Below are positions 1 to 7,389 of a DNA stretch of 64,000 nt, one piece after another. A program made the translations under genes and the position numbers. The notes below the pieces were generated by a model, which was not told the origin of the DNA, made no database searches, and was given only the letters and a program-made list of their open reading frames with translations. The number at the start of each line of letters is the position of its first letter. Position 1 is the first letter of the stretch. This DNA is from AC-32 sp963788215 (GTDB taxonomy: Bacteria; Actinomycetota; Thermoleophilia; Gaiellales; Gaiellaceae), in assembly GCA_963788215.1 (NCBI GenBank), contig CAWBFX010000010.1:248001-312000 (forward strand). The letters are read 5' to 3'.

Positions 1-507
1 GTGGCCGCTCGACGCTGTCCAGCCGATCTGCTGCCCCGCCCGCACCCGCTGCCCGACGCGCACGAACGGCTTCCGCCGCAGATGGCCGTACACGGTGCGC
101 ACGTGCCCGCCGAGGCTCGCGATGATCACGTGATTGTCGACCTGCGTCATCGTCTTCTCGACGTGCTCGTCGGGCAGGCCCGACTGGACCTGGACCACGG
201 CTCCGTCGAGCGCTGCGAAGACCGGGACGCCGATCCGTTTCTCGCGGAACGACCGGATGAGCGAGTCCTCGCCGCTGTGGCCGTCGTAAGTCTGCGACCC
301 GCAGCTCCAGTCGAGGACGCCGGGGCCTGGATCGAGGTCGACGAAGTTGCCGAAGTAAAGGTCCTCCCACGGGATACCGGCCTGCGGATAGAAAGAGAAC
401 ACGGGTGGCTCTGTGAGGCCCGCCGAACGTGGCGCGGCGAGAGACGCTCCGCTGAGGGCGAGGCAGGCGAGGAGGATGAGAGCGATTCGCGTAATGGTCT
501 TTGGCAT
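1..507 (-). CDS. Secreted M23-family (LytM-type) metallopeptidase, C-terminus cut off by window edge
   Basis: The frame starts at an ATG at 505-507 and runs off the left edge, leaving 169 residues. Residues 1 to about 24 look like a Sec signal peptide (basic MPKTITR, then a hydrophobic LILLACLALSG core). DGHSGED at 75-81 supplies the first zinc His and Asp typical of M23 peptidases; YGHL (His142) and VGQRVRAGQQIGWTASSGH at 151-169 match the later His motif and the following lipoyl-like strand. M23 enzymes cut peptidoglycan cross-bridges outside the cell, or act as scaffolds when catalytic residues are lost; the remaining zinc ligand lies outside the window, so activity cannot be judged. No Shine-Dalgarno is visible. 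The start is divergent from, and only a few bases away from, the CGNR gene. Confidence 0.8.
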   Translation of the reverse strand, partial: MPKTITRIALILLACLALSGASLAAPRSAGLTEPPVFSFYPQAGIPWEDLYFGNFVDLDPGPGVLDWSCGSQTYDGHSGEDSLIRSFREKRIGVPVFAALDGAVVQVQSGLPDEHVEKTMTQVDNHVIIASLGGHVRTVYGHLRRKPFVRVGQRVRAGQQIGWTASSGH

Positions 508-515
508 AATAGGTC

Positions 516-1004
516 ATTACGTACGATTCTGACAAGGCACTCATCCACTTCCTGAACGACGGGCCCGGCGACGAGTCCCTCGGCGAGCTGCGCGCCCTGC
601 TCAACGGCCTCGCAGACACCGTCGCCGCCGGCCGGCCGCTCTCCGGGCCGGAGCTGGCCGAGCTGAACGCGGTCACCGGCAGGCTGCCCGTTCGCGCGCA
701 GCTGGAGCGCGATCCGTCCGGCGGGTACCTCGTCGACTACACCCTGGTGGGGGGATCGCGGGCCGAGCGGCTCGAGCGCGAGCTCTCCGGCGCCTTCGCG
801 TCGATACTGCGGCGCTCGCCGGAGCGCTTGAAACGGTGCGCGGATCCGGACTGCCGGCGCGCTTTCTACGACCAGACTCGCAGCCGCACCCGCCTCTGGT
901 GCGACCTCGGAACCTGTGGGAACCGGGCGCGGGTCAGACGCCACCGGCGCGGTGCTATACCTACCGGCGAGTGGCCAAGCAGGTCGAACAGCTCGAGCAG
1001 GTGA
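516..1004 (+). CDS. CGNR zinc-finger protein (ABATE-like), probable regulator
   Basis: The open frame begins after the stop at 510-512 and ends with TGA at 1002-1004. The C-terminal third has the CGNR zinc finger: RLKRCADPDCRRAFYD, then RLWCDLGTCGNRARVRRHR, with four Cys (CxxxxC and CxxxxC) and the name-giving CGNR. The N-terminal part (TYDSDKALIHFLNDGPGDES, then an alpha-helical stretch) resembles the ABATE domain usually paired with it. Members are putative stress-linked transcription regulators. No ATG, GTG or TTG exists where the family normally begins; the best candidate is ATT at 516, five bases after a CATAAT -10-like box (505-510). The 3' end overlaps korA by 34 bp. Function is inferred from the domain; the start is uncertain. 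Confidence 0.7.
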   Translation: MTYDSDKALIHFLNDGPGDESLGELRALLNGLADTVAAGRPLSGPELAELNAVTGRLPVRAQLERDPSGGYLVDYTLVGGSRAERLERELSGAFASILRRSPERLKRCADPDCRRAFYDQTRSRTRLWCDLGTCGNRARVRRHRRGAIPTGEWPSRSNSSSR

Positions 1005-2806
1005 CGATCCGGTTCGCCGGCGATTCGGGCGACGGGATGCAGCTCGCCGGTGGGCGGTTCACGACCGAGACCGCGCTCGTCGGGAACGACCTCTCGACGC
1101 TCCCCGACTTCCCGGCGGAGATCCGCGCGCCGGCCGGCTCGCTGCCGGGCGTCTCCGGCTTCCAGCTTCACTTCGCCGACCACGACATCCTCACGCCCGG
1201 CGACGTTCCGGACGTGCTCGTCGCCATGAACCCGGCCGCGCTGAAGACGAACCTCCGCGACCTGCCGAAGGGCGGGACGCTGATCGTCAACCGCGACGCC
1301 TTCACCGATCGCAACCTCGAGAAGGCGGGGTACGCGCAGACCCCCCTCGAGGACGGTTCTCTCTCCGAGTTCCACGTCCACGAGGTGCCCCTGACGACGC
1401 TCACGCTCGAGGCGCTCAAGGACGTGGACGTGAGCAAGCGCGAGGCGGAGCGCTCGAAGAACATGTTCGCGCTCGGCCTGATGTCCTGGCTCTACCACCG
1501 GCCAACCGAGGACACGATCGCGTTCCTCGAGCGCAAGTTCCAGGCCAAGCCGGCGATCGCCGAGGCCAACGTGAAGGCGTTCAAGGCCGGCTGGGCGTAC
1601 GGCGAGACCTCCGAGGACTTCGTCGTCTCGTACGAGGTCGCGCCCGCGAAGATGTCACCCGGCACCTACCGGAACATCACCGGCAACCAGGCGATCGGGC
1701 TCGGGCTGATCGCGGCCAGCGTGAAGAGCGGGCTGCCGCTCTTCCTCGGCGCGTACCCCATCACGCCTGCCTCCGAGATCCTGGAGAACCTTTCGCGGCA
1801 CAAGCGTTTCGGCGTCCGTACCTTCCAGGCCGAGGACGAGATCGCCGCCGTGGGCGCTGCGCTGGGCGCGAGCTTCGGCGGGGCTCTGGGCGTCTGCACG
1901 TCGTCTGGGCCGGGCGTCGTCCTGAAGGCAGAGGCGGTCGGGCTCGCGGTGACGCTGGAGCTGCCGCTGCTGATCCTCGACATCCAACGGGCCGGTCCGG
2001 CAACCGGGATGCCGACCAAGCCCGAGCAGGCCGACCTGCTGATGGTGATGTTCGGCCGGAACGCGGAGTCGCCGGTGCCCGTGGTGGCGGCCTCCACACC
2101 CGGCGGCTGTTTCGAGGCCGCGATCGAGGCGGCGCGGATCGCGCTCAAGTACCGCACGCCGGTCTACCTGCTCTCCGACGCCTACCTCGCGAACGGCTCG
2201 GAGCCGTGGCTGCTCCCGGACGTCGACTCGCTGCCGGACATCTCGACCGAGTTCGCGACCGGCCCGAACCGCGACGGCGAGTTCCTGCCGTACGTGCGCG
2301 ACCCGCAGACGCTCGCGCGCGACTGGGCGGTCCCGGGGACCCCGGGCCTCGAGCACCGGATCGGCGGGCTCGAGAAGCAGGACGAGACCGGCAACGTCTC
2401 GTACGACCCCGACAACCACGACGCAATGGTCCGCCTCCGCGCCCAGAAGGTCGCCGGAATCGCGGCGGACATCCCGGAGCTCGAGGTTGACGATCCGGAC
2501 GGCGCCTCGCTGCTCGTCCTCGGCTGGGGCGGAACCTACGGGCCGATCACGGCGGGCGTCCGGCGGGTGCGGAACGCCGGCGGCAAGGTCGCGCAGGCGC
2601 ACCTGACGCACCTGAACCCGTTCCCGCGCAACACGGGCGACGTGCTGCGCTCGTACGACCGCGTCCTCGTGCCGGAGATGAATCTCGGCCAGCTGCTCAA
2701 GCTCGTCCGGGCCGAGTTCCTCGTCGACGCGGTCGGCTACAACCAGGTCCGCGGCGTGCCGCTGCGGGCGAGCGAGCTCGCCGCGGCGATGGAGGCGCTC
2801 TTATGA
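971..2806 (+). CDS. korA: 2-oxoacid:ferredoxin oxidoreductase, fused gamma-alpha subunit
   Basis: This 611-residue protein is the large subunit of a two-subunit 2-oxoacid (probably 2-oxoglutarate):ferredoxin oxidoreductase, which decarboxylates the acid with CoA and reduces ferredoxin. The N-terminal gamma domain (about residues 8-190) starts TIRFAGDSGDGMQLAGGRFT. The alpha domain follows, with YPITPASEIL near 261, QAEDEIAAVGAALGASFGG near 286 and the pyrimidine-binding region. Length and fusion match mycobacterial KorA. I chose GTG 971 because the gamma domain starts right after it; TATACC at 956-961 may be its -10 box. The TGA overlaps the ATG of a 23-codon repeat ORF that leads directly into korB. 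Confidence 0.92.
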   Translation: MAKQVEQLEQVTIRFAGDSGDGMQLAGGRFTTETALVGNDLSTLPDFPAEIRAPAGSLPGVSGFQLHFADHDILTPGDVPDVLVAMNPAALKTNLRDLPKGGTLIVNRDAFTDRNLEKAGYAQTPLEDGSLSEFHVHEVPLTTLTLEALKDVDVSKREAERSKNMFALGLMSWLYHRPTEDTIAFLERKFQAKPAIAEANVKAFKAGWAYGETSEDFVVSYEVAPAKMSPGTYRNITGNQAIGLGLIAASVKSGLPLFLGAYPITPASEILENLSRHKRFGVRTFQAEDEIAAVGAALGASFGGALGVCTSSGPGVVLKAEAVGLAVTLELPLLILDIQRAGPATGMPTKPEQADLLMVMFGRNAESPVPVVAASTPGGCFEAAIEAARIALKYRTPVYLLSDAYLANGSEPWLLPDVDSLPDISTEFATGPNRDGEFLPYVRDPQTLARDWAVPGTPGLEHRIGGLEKQDETGNVSYDPDNHDAMVRLRAQKVAGIAADIPELEVDDPDGASLLVLGWGGTYGPITAGVRRVRNAGGKVAQAHLTHLNPFPRNTGDVLRSYDRVLVPEMNLGQLLKLVRAEFLVDAVGYNQVRGVPLRASELAAAMEALL

Positions 2807-2874
2807 GCGTAGGCTCGACGGAGCTCATCAAAGAGCGGAGGTGCCGGCTTTGCCGGCGCCGGGAGCGGGAATGA
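2803..2874 (+). repeat. Operon-junction repeat, copy 1: 23-codon ORF bridging korA and korB
   Basis: ATG at 2803 overlaps the korA stop (TGA 2804-2806), and the ORF's own TGA (2872-2874) overlaps the korB ATG (2871-2873), so the repeat is an unbroken in-frame bridge with ATGA overlaps at both ends. The predicted peptide begins MSVGSTELIKERR and ends in a basic tail with a CxxC (CRLC). It matches a second copy at 14277-14348 at 68 of 72 bases. GGAGG at 2837-2841 and GGGAG at 2861-2865 can serve as ribosome-binding sites for korB, and the GCCGGC..GCCGGC half-sites could form a small hairpin. Whether the peptide is made is unknown. Confidence 0.85.
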
Positions 2875-3905
2875 GCGAGAACGGCGGCAAGGGCAACGGG
2901 AACGGCCTCCCTGTTCTGACGGCGAAGGACTTCGCCTCCGACCAGGAGGTGCGCTGGTGCCCGGGCTGCGGGGACTACGCGATCCTCGCGGCGGTGCAGA
3001 AGTTCATGCCCGAGCTCGGCCTGCCGCGCGAGCGCGTCGTCTTCATCTCCGGGATCGGCTGCGCCGCGCGCTTCCCGTACTACATGCAGACCTACGGAAT
3101 GCACTCGATCCACGGCCGCGCACCGGCGATCGCGACCGGGCTCGCGCTCTCGCGGCCGGATCTCTCGGTGTGGGTCGTGACCGGGGACGGCGATGCGCTC
3201 TCGATCGGCGGCAACCACCTGATCCACGCGCTGCGGCGCAACGTGAACATCAACATCCTGCTCTTCAACAACCAGATCTACGGGCTGACGAAGGGGCAGT
3301 ACTCGCCGACCTCGCCGCTCGGGACGGTGAACAAGACGACGCCGATGGGGTCGCTCGATTGGCCCTTCAACCCGGTCGCCCTGGCGCTCGGGGCGGAGGC
3401 AACCTTCGTCGGCCGCACGATCGACACCGACCGCGCACACCTCACCGAGGTGCTGCGGCGCGCGGCCGCGCACCAGGGGACGGCCTTCGTCGAGATCTAC
3501 CAGAACTGCAACGTCTACAACGACGGCGCGTTCGACACGATCCGGGAGCAGAAGGAGAACCGGATCGTGCTCGAGCAGGGCAAGCCGATCCGCTTCGGCG
3601 CCGAGGGCGAGCGCGGCGTGCGGCTGCTGCCGGACGCGTCGGCGGAGATCGTCGACGTCTCGGAGGTCGGCGAGGAGGCGCTGCTCGTGCACGACGAGCA
3701 CGCGCGGACCCCGTCGCTCGCGGCCGCGATCGCGCGTCTCTCGCACACGCCGCACGGCCCGACGCCGATCGGCATCTTCCGCGACGTCGAGCGCCCGGTC
3801 TACGACCGGCTGATGGACGAGCAGCTCGACCGCGCGCGCGCCGACCAGGGCGAGGGCGACCTCGCCGGCCTGCTTCACGCCGGCGATACCTGGACGATCG
3901 ACTGA
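2871..3905 (+). CDS. korB: 2-oxoacid:ferredoxin oxidoreductase, beta (TPP-binding) subunit
   Basis: The 344-residue beta subunit pairs with KorA and binds thiamine diphosphate and the single [4Fe-4S] cluster. RWCPGCGDYAIL near residue 25 gives the first Cys pair, GIGCAARFPYY a further Cys, and VTGDGDALSIGGNH with the following NNQIYGLTKGQYSPTS is the TPP/Mg binding core with its conserved NxxYGxTGGQxSPT-type motif. ATG 2871 is preceded by GGGAG at 2861-2865. An alternative TTG at 2850, 8 nt after GGAGG, would add seven residues encoded by the repeat (reading on as PAPGAG). No ferredoxin gene is adjacent. A hairpin follows the stop. Confidence 0.92.
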   Translation: MSENGGKGNGNGLPVLTAKDFASDQEVRWCPGCGDYAILAAVQKFMPELGLPRERVVFISGIGCAARFPYYMQTYGMHSIHGRAPAIATGLALSRPDLSVWVVTGDGDALSIGGNHLIHALRRNVNINILLFNNQIYGLTKGQYSPTSPLGTVNKTTPMGSLDWPFNPVALALGAEATFVGRTIDTDRAHLTEVLRRAAAHQGTAFVEIYQNCNVYNDGAFDTIREQKENRIVLEQGKPIRFGAEGERGVRLLPDASAEIVDVSEVGEEALLVHDEHARTPSLAAAIARLSHTPHGPTPIGIFRDVERPVYDRLMDEQLDRARADQGEGDLAGLLHAGDTWTID

Positions 3906-3923
3906 CCGCGCCAAAGGCGCGGT
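3905..3923 (+). terminator. Hairpin after korB
   Basis: ACCGCGCC / GGCGCGGT form a perfect 8-bp stem with an AAA loop directly after the korB stop. There is no U-run, as is common in high-GC actinobacterial terminators. It separates korB from the next gene, which has its own -10 box. Confidence 0.6.
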
Positions 3924-3949
3924 AGCGCTTACACGAACGACCCCGCGGG

Positions 3950-3955
3950 TAGGTT
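3950..3955 (+). promoter_or_regulatory. Leaderless-type -10 box, TAGGTT
   Basis: TAGGTT lies exactly 7 nt before the ATG at 3963, so transcription would begin at or next to the start codon. The same hexamer and the same 7-nt spacing occur before the PASTA gene (7377-7382, ATG 7390). No Shine-Dalgarno is present. Confidence 0.6.
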
Positions 3956-3962
3956 GCCGCCG

Positions 3963-4976
3963 ATGCCGATCCCTCTCGACGAGCTCGCCCGCCAGCTTCA
4001 GGTCCTGCGCGACCAGGTGCGGCAGGCCGTGGGCGGCGACGCCGAGTGGCTCGACCGGCTGGACCCGCGCCGGGCGGCCCCGGAGCCGCGCAGCCTCGAG
4101 GAGCTGCAGGCGGAGCTCGATTCCCTCGTCGGCCTCGAGTCGGTCAAGGAGCAGGTGCGCGCGCTCGTCGCGTTCCTCGAGGTGCAGGGAGAGCGGCTAC
4201 GGCACGGATTGCCGGAGGTCGCAACGTCGCAGCACCTCGTCTTCCTCGGCAACCCCGGAACCGGCAAGACGACGATCGCGCGCCTGCTGGCCCAGATGTA
4301 CCGCGCGATGGGGCTGCTGCGGAAGGGCCACCTCGTCGAGGTCGATCGGGCAGGACTCGTCGGCGAGTACGTCGGCATGACGGCGCTCAAGACCGACCGC
4401 GCGATCCGCCGCGCCCTCGACGGCGTTCTCTTCATCGACGAGGCCTACGCGCTGGCGCGGAGCGGGCACGGCGTCGGCGTCGACTTCGGGCAGGAGGCGA
4501 TCGAGACGCTGCTCAAGCGGATGGAGGACCACCGCCACCGTCTCGTCGTGATCGTCGCGGGCTATCCGCGCCTGATGAGCGCCTTCCTGGACTCCAACCC
4601 GGGCCTGCGCTCTCGCTTCTCGCGCGAGCTCGTCTTTCCCGACTACTCGAGCGACGAGCTGGTCGCGATCACCGGCCGCTTCTCCGAGCAGAACGAGTAC
4701 CGCCTTACGGGCGACGCGCGTGAGGAACTCGACCGGATCTTCGGGCAGGCGCAGCGCGGGGAGGGCTTCGGCAACGCGCGTTACGCGCGCACGATCTTCG
4801 AGCAGGCGCTGAATGCTCAGGCGCTGCGGCTCGCGGGGGCCGGTATCGGCGTCGAGGGGCTCGACCCCGAAGAGCTGAGCCGCCTGACGGCGGAGGACTT
4901 CAGCGCCGCGGCCCGGGCTGTCGGGGCGGGGGCCGAGGTGCCGCTGTCTCGCCGGCTCTGGCGCCGCGCAACCTGA
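3963..4976 (+). CDS. CbxX/CfqX-type AAA ATPase
   Basis: A 337-residue AAA+ protein. Walker A GNPGTGKTT lies near residue 97, Walker B VLFIDEAYAL near 155 and an SRFSREL arginine-finger region near 220. The N-terminal segment has the LDSLVGLESVKEQVRALV helix typical of CbxX/SpoVK-like ATPases. In other bacteria this family includes rubisco activases and ATPases of type VII secretion (EccA) or sporulation; there is no rubisco, ESX or spore gene here, so the substrate is unknown. ATG 3963 was chosen over TTG 3954 because it sits 7 nt behind TAGGTT. It appears to be transcribed alone. Confidence 0.85.
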   Translation: MPIPLDELARQLQVLRDQVRQAVGGDAEWLDRLDPRRAAPEPRSLEELQAELDSLVGLESVKEQVRALVAFLEVQGERLRHGLPEVATSQHLVFLGNPGTGKTTIARLLAQMYRAMGLLRKGHLVEVDRAGLVGEYVGMTALKTDRAIRRALDGVLFIDEAYALARSGHGVGVDFGQEAIETLLKRMEDHRHRLVVIVAGYPRLMSAFLDSNPGLRSRFSRELVFPDYSSDELVAITGRFSEQNEYRLTGDAREELDRIFGQAQRGEGFGNARYARTIFEQALNAQALRLAGAGIGVEGLDPEELSRLTAEDFSAAARAVGAGAEVPLSRRLWRRAT

Positions 4977-5023
4977 TCGTCTCCTGGCTTCAAGGGCCCG
5001 CGCCGCCTGCCGATAACGGCTGC

Positions 5024-5686
5024 GTGAGGTTCCGCCGCCCCGCCGTACTGCTTCTTCCGGCGCTCGGGCTGCTCGCCGCAGGGTGCGGTCAGAGCAAGAT
5101 GAGCGCCTCCGACGCTGCTGCGTTCATGCGCCGGACGCAGCCCGCGGCGTTCGCGGACCTCCGCTGCGCTCCCAACCGCACGTCGGGCTGGGACTACGTC
5201 TGCACGTACACCGATCCCCAGGGCGGGCGGGAGAAGATCGGCGTGGTGGTCAACGGCCGCATGGCCATGGGCAGCGGCAGCGCGCCGGTGGGTGACGTCC
5301 TCGCGGACGGGCCGCACCGCAGGAACAGCGACGCCGAGTTCGCGCGCCGGGCGAATGCGCTCTGCGCCGAGCGGGCCGCGGCCGTGCGGGCGCTGCCGGT
5401 GGCGCGCAACCAGAGCGAGCTCCTCGACCACGGCCAGCGCGTCGGCCAGCTCGAGCTCGGCGAGCAGTCGCGGCTCGCCGGGATTCATCCGCCGGACGAC
5501 GAGAGGGCTCAGGTGCGGTCGTTCATGCAGTCGCTCGAGGGCCTGCAGCGCAAGATCGAGAGCCTGCGCGACGCGCTGACCCGCCGCGACGCGTCCGACG
5601 TCCTGGCGGCCGAGCGCGACCTGAAGGCGGCCCGGGAGCACTCGACGGCCCTCGCGCGCGGCCTCGGCCTCAGCTGCCGCTACTAG
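5024..5686 (+). CDS. Secreted lipoprotein, unknown function
   Basis: This 220-residue protein begins with a basic n-region (MRFRR), a hydrophobic stretch and a lipobox LLAAGC, so it should be lipid-anchored outside the membrane. The middle (LRCAPNRTSGWDYVCTYTDP) holds a Cys pair likely to form a disulfide. The C-terminal half is a long charged helix rich in Glu/Arg/Leu, probably a coiled coil. I do not recognise a named domain. GTG 5024 was chosen because the signal peptide starts there; GATAAC at 5012-5017 is 6 nt upstream, consistent with a leaderless start. Confidence 0.7.
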   Translation: MRFRRPAVLLLPALGLLAAGCGQSKMSASDAAAFMRRTQPAAFADLRCAPNRTSGWDYVCTYTDPQGGREKIGVVVNGRMAMGSGSAPVGDVLADGPHRRNSDAEFARRANALCAERAAAVRALPVARNQSELLDHGQRVGQLELGEQSRLAGIHPPDDERAQVRSFMQSLEGLQRKIESLRDALTRRDASDVLAAERDLKAAREHSTALARGLGLSCRY

Positions 5687-5728
5687 AGCGAGTTTTTTCG
5701 CGTTGGGAGCCGGGAATCCGGCGCACAT

Positions 5729-6322
5729 ATGCGACGGCGGCCGCTTCTCCTGCTCGACTGCGACGGAAGCCTCCTCGCGTCCGACGACGAGCTTGCGCCT
5801 CGCTGCTTCGACGAGGCTCTCGCGGAGCTGTCGGGCCGGCTCTGGCCGCCCGACGTCTTCGTCTCGCTCGAACCGGGGCAGACGGTTCGCGGTGCGGCGC
5901 GTGAGCTCGGAGTCGATCCCGAGGCCTGGGTCCAGCGCTCGCTCGAGCTCTACTTCGACCGGTTCGACGACGATGCGGCGGCCGACTGGCGCCTGCGCGA
6001 GGACGTGGAGCCGACCCTTCGGCGCCTGGCGCTCGACGGCTACCGGCTCGCGCTCGTCTCGGCCCGGCCCGAGGCGATCGTGCGCTTCCGCCTCGAGCGG
6101 CTCGGCATCGGCGGTTACTTCCGGCGCGGTACCGGCGCGTTCGGGTGCGAGGCGGACCGGCGCGACGAGCTGCTTCGCCTGGCGCTCTGGCGCTCGGCGT
6201 GCACGCCGCGGCGCGCGGTACTCGTCACGGACGCCTCGCCCGATGGCTCCGGCCTGACCGCTATCGCCATCCGATCGCTGGCCGAGCTTCCCGCCCACCT
6301 GAGCGAGCGCCACGCGGCCTAG
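5729..6322 (+). CDS. HAD-superfamily phosphatase (phosphoglycolate phosphatase-like)
   Basis: A 197-residue haloacid dehalogenase-type protein. Motif I LLLDCDGSLL (residues 5-14) contains the nucleophile Asp and the second Asp two residues on. LALVSARPEAIVRF is motif II with its Ser, and VLVTDASPDGSGLTAIAI is the motif III/IV region with Asp residues for Mg. A helical cap lies between motifs I and II. Such enzymes hydrolyse small phosphate esters; the substrate cannot be read from sequence. The ATG at 5729 directly precedes motif I, and no clear Shine-Dalgarno is present. Confidence 0.75.
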   Translation: MRRRPLLLLDCDGSLLASDDELAPRCFDEALAELSGRLWPPDVFVSLEPGQTVRGAARELGVDPEAWVQRSLELYFDRFDDDAAADWRLREDVEPTLRRLALDGYRLALVSARPEAIVRFRLERLGIGGYFRRGTGAFGCEADRRDELLRLALWRSACTPRRAVLVTDASPDGSGLTAIAIRSLAELPAHLSERHAA

Positions 6323-6390
6323 GAGGGCTTGACGAAATACCGGCTGTGCCGCCGCGCCGCGCTGCCCGCCCCGAGGCGGCGTCCTCAGTC

Positions 6391-6417
6391 GGCCCAATAG
6401 CTATCCACTATTGGGCC
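6391..6417. other. Perfect 10-bp inverted repeat with 7-nt loop
   Basis: GGCCCAATAG (6391-6400) and CTATTGGGCC (6408-6417) are exact complements around CTATCCA. It lies between the HAD gene and the terminator of the convergent RTX gene. It could be a terminator for the HAD transcript, although no U-tract follows, or a binding site. Its AT-containing arms contrast with the GC surroundings. Confidence 0.6.
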
Positions 6418-6493
6418 TCCCTGCGTCCTTGCCTCGGAACGGCCATCGCACCCCGACGACGAGCGCTATTCCGCCAAACCCTCCAAGCAACAC

Positions 6494-6520
6494 GAAGCCC
6501 GCCCAGATCGGGCGGGCTTC
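6494..6520 (-). terminator. Terminator hairpin of the RTX gene
   Basis: GAAGCCCGCCC and GGGCGGGCTTC form a perfect 11-bp stem around AGATC, 20 bp past the stop of the minus-strand RTX gene; the minus-strand tail reads GTGTTGCTTG. It may work in both directions between convergent genes. Confidence 0.75.
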
Positions 6521-6540
6521 GCGAAGCGTCGAGCGAGTTG

Positions 6541-7263
6541 CTACTGCGTAGCGGCGGCTACGTAGTGCACGACCTCGCAGTTCACGGTCGTGTCCGGCTC
6601 GCCGGTGCGCAGCCAGGCGACGTCGTGGTTGCCGGGTCCGCAGTCGAGCGTGTCGACCTGGCCGTCCGGCACGAGGGCGTGCAGCACGTCGTTGCCGTCG
6701 CCGCCGAACTCGTGGTCGGTGCCCGGGCCGACCCAGATGAAGTCGCGCTTCGGGCCGCCGTTCACGGTGTCGTCACCGGGACCGCCGTGCAGCCGGCTGC
6801 CGGCGCGATCGCTCGCGTTGAGCGTGTCGTTGCCGTCGCCGCCCCACGCGACCGCCCGGCCGGGGCCGACGTTCAGCGTGTCGTCACCGGGGCCGCCATA
6901 GAGCCGGCTTCCCCACCAGTTGCCGCCGGTCAGGGTGTCGTTCCCCTGGCCGCCCCAGATCACGGCGCGGCCGAGACCCGCGGTGAGGTTGTCGTCGCCG
7001 GCGCCGCCGAAGAGCCGGTCGAAGCCGGGGCCTCCGTCGACGGTGTCGTTCCCCTGGCCGGCCTGGACGACGTCGCGGCCCGCTCCGGCGGTGATCTGGT
7101 CGTTGCCGGCGTAGCCGAGGATGTAGTCGCGGTGAGAGGTCCCGACAAGCGTGTCGTCGCCCCTCGTGCCTCGAATCACGTTGAACCACCTCGCGCTTGC
7201 CACGCTCACGATCGCAAGACCCATCAGCGCGGCGAGCCCGAGGACGATCAGCTTGCGTGTCAT
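6541..7263 (-). CDS. Secreted calcium-binding RTX-repeat protein
   Basis: The 240-residue protein has a signal peptide (MTRKLIVLGLAALMGLAIVS, cleaved after VASA) followed by glycine/aspartate nonapeptides of the hemolysin-type: GTRGDDTLVG, GYAGNDQITAG, GGAGDDNLTAG, GGQGNDTLTG, GGPGDDTLNVG, GGDGNDTLNAS and others. These fold into a parallel beta-roll that binds calcium. No enzymatic domain precedes the repeats, and the C-terminus carries two Cys (DTLDCGPG, TVNCEVV), so it is probably structural or adhesive. A strong AAGGAGGT lies 7 nt before the ATG at 7263. A terminator hairpin follows. Confidence 0.88.
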   Translation of the reverse strand: MTRKLIVLGLAALMGLAIVSVASARWFNVIRGTRGDDTLVGTSHRDYILGYAGNDQITAGAGRDVVQAGQGNDTVDGGPGFDRLFGGAGDDNLTAGLGRAVIWGGQGNDTLTGGNWWGSRLYGGPGDDTLNVGPGRAVAWGGDGNDTLNASDRAGSRLHGGPGDDTVNGGPKRDFIWVGPGTDHEFGGDGNDVLHALVPDGQVDTLDCGPGNHDVAWLRTGEPDTTVNCEVVHYVAAATQ

Positions 7264-7376
7264 GCCTGACCTCCTTGGATCTTTCGTCGCGCACGCTAAG
7301 TGCCGCGGATTAGATCGGAGTGCGAAAAATGCAAGGATTTCTTTAGGGCTGGGGTTTGGATCGACGCCGGCGGGGC

Positions 7377-7382
7377 TAGGTT
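7377..7382 (+). promoter_or_regulatory. Leaderless-type -10 box of the PASTA gene
   Basis: TAGGTT, 7 nt before ATG 7390, is identical in sequence and spacing to the box before the gene at 3963. Confidence 0.6.
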
Positions 7383-7389
7383 CCGGCCG

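Noticed and set aside
2697..3914. Long open frame on the strand opposite korB (and similar ones opposite 4817-6397, 12.1-13.2 kb and others)
   Set aside because: High GC at third positions keeps antisense frames open. The translations are Arg/Ala/Pro-rich without domains, while the other strand encodes clear families.
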